Notes under the pieces: generated by a model
What the model was told of the DNA's origin: nothing
Database searches by the model: none
Seen by the model: only the letters and a program-made list of their open reading frames with translations
NCBI GenBank assembly: GCA_025403435.1
Contig: CM046332.1
Location: 474,469-538,468, forward strand
Direction of reading: 5' to 3'
DNA length: 64,000 bases
DNA from: Artocarpus heterophyllus
Taxonomy: Eukaryota; Streptophyta; Magnoliopsida; Rosales; Moraceae
Part shown: positions 57,047 to 64,000 of the stretch, in pieces
Numbering within the stretch: position 1 is the first letter of the stretch
How the letters are laid out: every line of letters starts with the position of its first letter
Program-made: the position numbers and the translations under genes

Positions 57047-58424
57047 AGGAATTGAATTGATGTTGGCAGTAATATTAGAGGCAGAACTAGTAGCTGAAAC
57101 AGAGAACAAAATAAACAAAACCAAAACAAGCTCACATAAGAATCCATAATAACAATAATAAATCCAAATAAAGGTAACCCCATCTCAAGATATCGGGCAC
57201 TCCATTAATATTTAGTCTTTGGACAGAAATATTAACTTGTAAGTGATATCTTGGTGTAGTAATCAAACACTGACAATAAGAACATGTCAAACAATAAATC
57301 TTCCTTTGGGCCGATTTATTGTTTACATGTAAAACCGAATAATCATCACGTGTTTATCACCACAAGTGTATATGCAATTCTATCAAATATTGCCTTCCTT
57401 TGGGCCGGTCAATATTCACATAAGTTGCATAAACACAACTTTTTATATTTCAAAACAAATTAATTTCCACAAGAGAGGCCACTTTGGTGACATGTTGCTT
57501 CAATTAATTCATCTCAAAATATATATATAATACCAATATTTGAATTTAAAATTGTACCAAAAATTGACCAAAATTAAAAATAAAAAATAAAAAAAAAAAT
57601 TGGTCAAGGTCAACATTGACAGGGTCGGGCTGGACCGGGTCGGGAGAACCCTACCCGGATCCTAACCCAGCCCCCCCTTTATTTGCTCCTTTTTTTTTTC
57701 GGGTCACCTAGGGGTTGAACCCCTGGGGATCTGACCAGTCATGGGCCCAGCCCGTATAGAAATGTCCAATCACAGGGCCGGCCCATGTATCCCCCTCTTT
57801 TTTTTTTCGGTAACCTAGGGGTTTGAATCCCTGGGTTAGAACTGATCACGGGCCCAATTGGGCCCGTGTAAAAAAGCCTCAGGTCTGGGCCGAAGCCCAG
57901 ACCTTTCATTCAAGCAGCCCTAGGGGTCTTTCGACCCCTGGGTGGAGATGACGGGCGGCCTAACGGCCGCAGACCTCGTGCTGCGGCCAGACGGCCGCAG
58001 CTTCTCTACTCCGGCGCGACCATCACTCGGCTGACGTCGGCAGTCATGGGCCAGCCGCCGGCGAAAATAACCACCTCTCTTTTTTTTTTTTTTTTTGTTT
58101 TCGGCATAAACTGCCGTTTCTAACATCAAAAGAAAAAAAAAAGAATTCCAAATGAACGAGAACCTGAATAACATATATTCATATATGTAAACGTTTTTTT
58201 TTTTTTCACTTTTCGGCAAACATGCCGTATGCTGAATCCTCCAAACACATATATATGTCTATACATGAATACAATAACGTATTCTTTGAATAATTCAACC
58301 AAAATTTTAAAATAATTGTTCTCAAATTCAACAATTTTATAAAACCATAGATTGTTAAATTTGAGAATTTTTAATGAGAATCACATATAGAAAATTATTG
58401 ATTCTCAATGATTCAACATGAAGA
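57047..58424 (-). other. Copia E untranslated leader
   Basis: About 1.4 kb between primer site and gag. Contains two GGCCCAAAGGAA motifs (minus strand; 57302-57313 and 57395-57406), GTCAAC/TTGACC-type repeats near 57600-57660, and GC-rich stretches with GGCCGC inverted repeats at 57950-58010. Also poly-T runs at 58079-58096 and 58194-58206. No gene; the 99-codon open frame here is compositional. Confidence 0.7.
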
Positions 58425-58438
58425 GGCTCTAGATACCA
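58425..58438 (-). other. Copia E primer-binding site
   Basis: Minus strand TGGTATCTAGAGCC, two bases inside the 5' LTR end. Resembles the initiator Met tRNA site TGGTATCAGAGCC with one extra base. Confidence 0.75.
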
Positions 58439-58440
58439 CT

Positions 58441-58901
58441 TGTTAGAATAAAATTGTGATGAAAACCATCATCACCCAGAATCGTTCATGTCAAATCATC
58501 AAGAATATTAATAAGATGCGGAAGCTAACCTGAATCCATTGATAGAATGTGATTCTTGAGTCTTTGGTTGAGGATCTTCAAGTCTGGTACGTAAATCCTC
58601 CCTATCAGAATGCTCTATAATCTCTCTGTAGATGGGTAACAGAAAAAAATGTACGTACTGACTTGGAGACTACAACCCCTTTATATAATTGCTAAACCCT
58701 AGCAATTAACCTTAATTACCAATTTAGCCCATTATAAAATTAGTAATTATATTTTGGTCTCTACATATAGGAGACCTACACTTAATGATGCATTAAAAGC
58801 CCAAAACCTAAATTGATCACTTTTAATTGGGCAACCTTATTGATAGCCTTTAATTCACATTTATTTAATATATTGGCCCATAATTGGATTTTGATCCAAC
58901 A
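58441..58901 (-). repeat. Copia E 5' LTR
   Basis: 461 bp, the active promoter LTR of this element; TATA-like TATATAAA on the minus strand at 58680-58687. Confidence 0.95.
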
Positions 58902-58906
58902 CTCGC

Positions 58907-59368
58907 CTCTTCGAATCTCTTACTCTAGCGTTGAGCTTAAAAATAATTGTATAAGCCATTTAGGGATGGGATCTATGGACTTCATGTGGGAAAAAAAGAA
59001 GACAAATAAATAAAAATATATCGGGTATTCTTAGAACATTTTATTTGTTCTCACTTTTGTTTTATAATCTATAGTTTACGGCTGAAGATTTTGGGGCTAT
59101 AATCTAAATAAGATGAAGATTTCAAGAGAGAGAGAGGGAAAAAAAAAACCCTAAAAGCAAGTGACAATAGAAGGGGACAATTTACATTATTTTTCATATA
59201 TCTTGAGGTAATTAAACAAATCGTAACTTGCGAATTGGTGGTTGTATTTTTGCACCTTAAATTATCTTTTTGATGCGTTGTCCATTTTGATTAGCAAATT
59301 TCAACAAAAGAACATCATTCAATTTTGATTGGTTATAAAGATAAAAGTAACAAGTCATTAGTTAGAAG
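58907..59368. other. Intergenic DNA between convergent genes
   Basis: No gene seen. A short GA-rich tract (GAGAGAGAGAGGG) is at about 59126-59139. Confidence 0.6.
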
Positions 59369-59952
59369 GGTTAATTACAAATCATACCTTCTACTTTTAA
59401 TTATTTCTCAATTTATCTCTCTATTTTTAGAAACTATAAAAATGTCATTTGAATTTAAAAATTTATTTCAATTTATCCTTCCCAAGCTTTTTTGATTAAA
59501 AAAAGATAGATATAAGATTAAAAAAAATACCCTTAATTAAGCCTGAAATATATTTTTCTTGAGATATTTTTTAAAAGTATATGTTAATATTTAAAAAAAC
59601 CATAAAATTTAATGTATTTTTTTAAAATTTGATGCTTTGTTTTTAGAATTTTTTTTTAAATCTATAAAATATTTTTCACAACTGTTTAAGAACAATTATT
59701 TTATTTTGTCTAATTTTTTTATTCATAAAGGTAAAATTGAAATAAGTTTTTTAAACTTAAAGGATATATTTGTAGTTTTTAAAATATTTTTCACAACTGT
59801 TTAAGAACAATTATTTTGTTCTGCCCACTTCTTTCTATTCATAAAGGCGAAATTGAAATAAGTTTTTTAAACTTAAAAGATATATTTATAGTTTTTTAAA
59901 AATAGAGAAACTAAAATAATTAAAACTAATAAGTATAATTATATAATTAACC
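59369..59952. mobile_element. Foldback/MITE-like element with long inverted repeats
   Basis: Left end GGTTAATTACAAATCATACC and right end in reverse complement GGTTAATTATATAATTATAC continue as matching arms for over 100 bp. Shared blocks are TTTTAATTATTT, CTCTATTTTTA, AACTATAAA and TTATTTCAATTT. The right arm contains a 115-bp tandem duplication (59666-59780 and 59781-about 59895). No coding capacity and no clear target duplication. Superfamily not assigned. Confidence 0.75.
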
Positions 59953-60607
59953 TTGGCTAGAAAGGACATTTTCAAAATATCATTAGTCAAAATAGACATT
60001 CGACTAGAAGTGGTGTAACAAATCAAATGAACGATCCATAAAATCCACGAGAGGATTTTTCTTTTTGGGTAAATTCTAGGTAAGAGCTATTGACAGGTCA
60101 CTTGAGTTGCGCTCGTGTTTGGAACAAACGAGTGAGAACCCCTCTTGGTTTGCTTCTTTAAGACAAATTCCATTTTCTCATTGGTGTCTATAGAATAAAT
60201 AAAGAATTAAAAAACCTCTACTTATCTCTAGCCTCATTTAGGTGAAATAAAATTTACAGCCAAAATAATATATATATATATATATATATATATCACACGA
60301 GGAATAGAGATCATTAGTGTCTACAAACTCTCACCCCTCCCCAGATGAATGAGAGGGTGGCATAAATAATGTTCCTCGAAAGCAATAAAACCAGCCAAAA
60401 AAAGTGGCTGATGCAACTTTTCTCTTTCTCAAGTCATCCTTGTTGGTAAAAGACACAAGGAAACAAAAACAGCAATATAATTATGCAATTTTTTCAACCG
60501 GTTAGAAAGAAAAGTATATTTAGAGGTCCAAGTAATATATGCACTATCGTGTTCGCTATAACATATTCTGCAAATTTGCGCAAAATTATGAACCTTGATT
60601 TCTTCTA
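59953..60607. other. Ca2+-ATPase 3' untranslated region and intergenic DNA
   Basis: No other gene seen. A (TA)n microsatellite at about 60269-60293. The 3' end of the Ca2+-ATPase transcript must lie here but no clear AATAAA was found on the minus strand. Confidence 0.5.
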
Positions 60608-63600
60608 CTACCTCCAACCTGAAAAGAAAAGAGATTAGTAGGCATTAGAACGAACACCATATGCAACTTCACGAAAACACACACACACACACGACTGTTA
60701 GCCAGGAGAAAAAGGGGAAAAAAACCAAATGAAAATGCTTACGTTGTGATATAAGTGACGGGGAAAACCACCTCATGAGAAACCTACTCAATTGATTTTC
60801 TGGAAGAGGTATCAGTTTCCCAACAACAGCAAGAGGCCAACTGCATGAAAAAGGGGGCCGGTCAATCGCGACAAAAAAATATATATATATATACAAGATC
60901 GCATAAATGATTTTTTCATATCCAACTCTTTATCATATTATACCATTTCCTTTCAAGTATTAGCATTGTTAATATCGCCAAGGACAAAAGAAAGAGCCGT
61001 ATAATGGTGTCGAGCATTGTACTAGGTGCTTTACATTCCTAGTAGAACCGTCCAAAAGACCATTTCAAAATTTATGATATTGTCACTAACCTGATAAAGC
61101 CAATGGCGACACAAACCAGCCAATGCTTCCAATTTAGCCTGACAGTTTTGGTGAACTTGCCAAGAAACTCAATAATCATGATCTGCAAGCAAATCAAAAC
61201 ATAAGTAGGTGCAAGGTCCAGAAAACCCAAAGAAAACATGCCAGACCATACTAATTATCTCACCTGAAGAATGAGAGTGATTCCAACTATTCCAATAAAC
61301 AGGTAATTTTTAGTAATTCCTTCAAATATATTGAATTCGTCTGGCTTCCTAGCATTGAACTCGTTGAATATCTAACAGACGTAAAACGGTCGTTATACCC
61401 ATGAAACATAAAATAACAAAAAGAAGAAAACATCATGCAAAAGAATAACAATAATAGTAACAATAAAATCTATGCCACTAATTAGAGTAAAATGTATTGA
61501 ATAAAAATAATATTAAAAACTTACTTGACAGAGGACAAAGGCATTGAATATCAGCGTGTTCACCACTTTATTAGCATGGGTGGGGTCATCATGTTCCAAG
61601 TTCAATAAGTCCTTGCCACGGAAATTGAGAACAAGGAGGACAGTAACTTGATAAAAAGCCTGAAATTGGGCATACAAATGATATTTTCATTAAAGGTAAA
61701 TTACCCTATTGTCCATAACCTGAATTTCCAAAACACTAGCAAGAAGAAAGACAAATAAGGAAGCATAATCACCTGGATCAGCAAGTTTCTCCACATAATA
61801 TTTGTTACAAGAGGTTCTCTGAGGACGAAGAAAGACAATAATTCAGATACATAAATTCCTATAGCAGAGGAAACAATTTATGAAAGAAGAACAAATACGA
61901 GAGAGAAAGAAGAGAAGTCATATGGGAAACATTCAAAAGAAAGCAAGTGGAAAATTAACTTACTTTCGACCAACCGGTGGTCTGTGCATCAGGTGATCCG
62001 TTGGTGGTTCCGTAGCCAATGCTAGGGCACCCAGTGTATCCATGATAAGATTAACCCAAAGAAGCTGCAAGAAAACAGACCAACTAAAGCAATCTTCAAA
62101 CTGTGCAAGGAAAGACACAACAAGGTTTGAGGCACAAACCTGCACTGCATTAAGCGGAACTTCACCAGAAGAAACTGCAGCCACAACGTTTATGACAAGC
62201 GCTGCAACATTCACTGTGAGCTGGAACTGAATAAATTTTTGGATATTTGCATACACAGATCGACCCCATCTCACAACCTATGTACAGATAGTATAACAAA
62301 TTAAAAATAATAATTAAAAAACGACTGCAAATTCAGCTCCTCAAAGCGAAATAATTGCAAATTATGCACAAAAAAAATCTAAATAAATAGAATCAACTCA
62401 ATGAGGCAAACGCAAATTTTCTTGAAAATTAATACACAAGAAATGAAGAAAACGAAAGTACATGGATCGAAAGGAACTAACCTTCACAACTGAAGCAAAA
62501 TTGTCATCCAAAATAATAATATCTGAGCTTTCTTTGGCAACTTCTGTTCCTTGAATGCCCATAGCAAGACCAATATCCGCCTAAGCACCAAGGGGAGAAA
62601 AATGGAATTAGGACAATTAAACAAAACATGAAGCAACAAGGAAACCAGAAAAAACATGGATTGTACTAATGATACTGAAGAATCAGATTCGAAACAAAAA
62701 AAAAGGAACCATAAAATGATAGCAAGAACGACAACAAAATTAAGTTGAAAAGTAGATAACAGATCTAGAACAAAAGAGCCCAAAGTTGAACCTCGTGTAG
62801 GGCAGGAGCATCATTTGTTCCATCTCCAGTCACGGCAACAATACGTCCCTGTCTCCTCAATGCTTGCACAAGCAGAAGCTTGTCATTAGGGGAAGAACGT
62901 CCCATAACCTGCATCCAAGGAAATAATTGCATGAAAATTCGCCACTAAAACTTGATCAGTGCTCACATATGGAAACAACAATTTACACAAAGACGGACAG
63001 ATAAGAGGCATCTAGATCATACCGTAATCATCTCAGCTACCTCTTCTCTTTCTTTATCAGATAATGCACGGAACACTTTTCCTTCAATGAGATTAGGCTC
63101 TGTAGCATCTGCATATGAACCAAGGATGCCGCATTCCAATGCAATTGCTTTGGCAGTTTGACAATTGTCACCGGTGACCATGCGTACCTACAGCTCAGAA
63201 AATCAGGAATTCTTTAACATGTCAAATACCCTCAAGCAGCAGCATTATATTGACATTTATTTAAAAAAAAAAATTACATTGCAAACGTATAAAAACTCCT
63301 TTCATGATTTTGATTATAAACAGCGTCTAATCTAATGAATAAACACACTAAGTTGTTTTATTTGCCATATTAATTCTTTATAACAAAAAAGATACAAACC
63401 AAAAATTTTAAAGGAAAAACGTGTAGAGAATGCAGAGAATTATCCAACCCTCCAAAAGGAATTCCTTATTGACCACAAGTCACACAGTAAAGGATTTATT
63501 ACCATAAGCAACCAAGGTTTGAAAAGGCTATACAGCCCAAAAGCCACAAAAATAAGATTATGACCTACACCGGACGTCAAATACTTTTAAATTGATGCAC

Positions 63601-64000
63601 CTAGATTTTAGAGTATACTTGAGTTATAGAAAAATTCAATCACTATTACAAAGAATTAACCAAAGAGCTTACAACAAACCCAATACTTGTGCATTTAATA
63701 GGTTAATGCAAAGGAGGTTTTTAATTTTTTTAAATATAATTGCAGAGTAGTTATGTTGTCCACTATAACTAAAAGAATTGTGATTAATGAGTTCAGTTTC
63801 ATCCTCCCCATGGTTAATCACGAGAAGGTTGCACCTTCAATTTCAAGCAATTAAGATTTTAGAGCATCAGACAATACCTTAACACCAGCTTTCTGACACA
63901 ATTCAACTGCATTTCTTACCCCTGGCCTGCAAGGGTCCTGCATTGCAATGTTCACATGAGCTAACAAAAGCTACACAAATATATACGAATAGGAAAACAA
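60608..64000 (-). CDS. ACA: Autoinhibited Ca2+-ATPase (P2B type), C-terminal half
   Basis: Calmodulin-regulated P-type pump expelling Ca2+ across the plasma membrane; the 5' part lies beyond the window. Exons on the minus strand, all GT-AG and in phase: 63937-63878 ([14 protein letters not shown]), 63187-63023 ([20 protein letters not shown]), 62908-62792 (hinge [13 protein letters not shown]), 62580-62482 ([20 protein letters not shown]), 62277-62140 (TM5/6 region, [20 protein letters not shown]), 62064-61964 ([20 protein letters not shown]), 61818-61773, 61659-61525, 61371-61264, 61182-61091, 60840-60743, and a last exon from 60618 with stop TAG at 60610-60608. All key motifs of the P domain and transmembrane helices 5-10 are intact. 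[20 protein letters not shown] and the V-P-L-N-A-V-Q context resemble Arabidopsis ACA8/ACA10 rather than ACA4/11. The final three codons depend on a splice I could only infer; retaining the last intron would give a different tail. Confidence 0.93.
60679..60693. repeat. (AC)n microsatellite in the last Ca2+-ATPase intron
   Basis: Short CACACACACACAC run between the last two exons. Confidence 0.8.
60743..60840 (-). other. Penultimate Ca2+-ATPase exon with possible alternative end
   Basis: Codes [20 protein letters not shown] then [12 protein letters not shown]. Donor CACAAC|GTAAGC at 60743 joins the acceptor TTTCAG at 60619 to give R-W-R-stop. Read through, the frame continues 28 more residues into a hydrophobic tail ending near 60669. 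The spliced form is preferred. Confidence 0.7.

Larger units (their letters stand above)
52213..58901 (-). mobile_element. Copia E: full-length Ty1/copia retrotransposon
   Basis: 6689 bp, minus strand, between the two convergent host genes. LTRs 52213-52676 and 58441-58901 start TGTTAGAATAAAATTGTG and end TTGATCCAACA; CTCGC is duplicated at 52208-52212 and 58902-58906. By eye the LTRs differ at about 20 positions in 460. Polypurine tract and primer site are in place. The pol frames are long, with all catalytic motifs kept, but at least two frameshifts and a stop in gag remain, so this copy would need a helper. Confidence 0.96.

Noticed and set aside
57920..58219. 99-codon frame in the copia E leader
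   Set aside because: Made of poly-T/A-derived Lys/Phe runs and GC-rich repeats, with no domain; it lies between primer site and gag.
61960..62274. 104-codon single-exon reading of the Ca2+-ATPase
   Set aside because: Contains an unspliced intron (62139-62065) whose translation breaks the conserved A-V-Q-L-L-W-V-N join.

Overview
This is nuclear DNA of a flowering plant, most likely a eudicot. It is AT-rich, has spliced genes with GT-AG introns, and most of it is nested LTR retrotransposons whose initiator-Met-tRNA primer sites and Ty1/copia or Ty3/gypsy domain orders are typical of plants. Two host genes are recognisable, both at the right end. One is a degenerate choline monooxygenase-like gene (+ strand, last five exons, 48.8-52.0 kb). 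The other is the 3' half of an intact-looking plasma-membrane-type autoinhibited Ca2+-ATPase (- strand, 60.6 kb to beyond the window end).

Layout: 1-3839 and 13531-about 14700 are low-coding repetitive DNA that flanks copia A (3840-13530, - strand, TSD CTTTC). Copia B (+ strand, leader about 14.7 kb, 3' LTR end about 48.54 kb) is split twice. A Tekay/Del-like gypsy chromovirus C (17897-43931, - strand, TSD ATAAT) separates its integrase from its reverse transcriptase. A solo LTR of the copia A family (45509-47538, TSD AGAGG) interrupts its RNase H. Inside the upstream LTR of gypsy C lie a Tat-lineage gypsy element D (28107-38844, + strand, TSD GGTAC, tandem RNase H domains, antisense extra ORFs), a truncated second D-family LTR with a duplicated piece of C LTR, and a solo LTR Y (40788-43658, TSD TTATC). 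Another solo LTR (49026-50539, TSD GTGCT) lies in an intron of the monooxygenase gene. Copia E (52213-58901, - strand, TSD CTCGC) sits between the two convergent host genes. A foldback/MITE-like element lies at 59369-59952.

The order of events can be read from the nesting: copia B before gypsy C, C before D and Y; the copia A-family solo LTR also after B. All retroelement coding regions carry stops or frameshifts, so none looks autonomous as sequenced. Copia E is the least decayed.

The least explained signal is a 12-nt near-palindrome, TCGGC-NN-GCCGA, arranged in arrays of 3-7 copies with a pitch of about 20-23 bp. It recurs in the copia A LTRs, the copia A leader, the LTR Y family and a Y-like remnant in gypsy C, elements that otherwise share no sequence. 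I found no evidence of a new enzymatic system here; the interest lies in shared cis-motifs, rearranged LTRs and the broken host gene.
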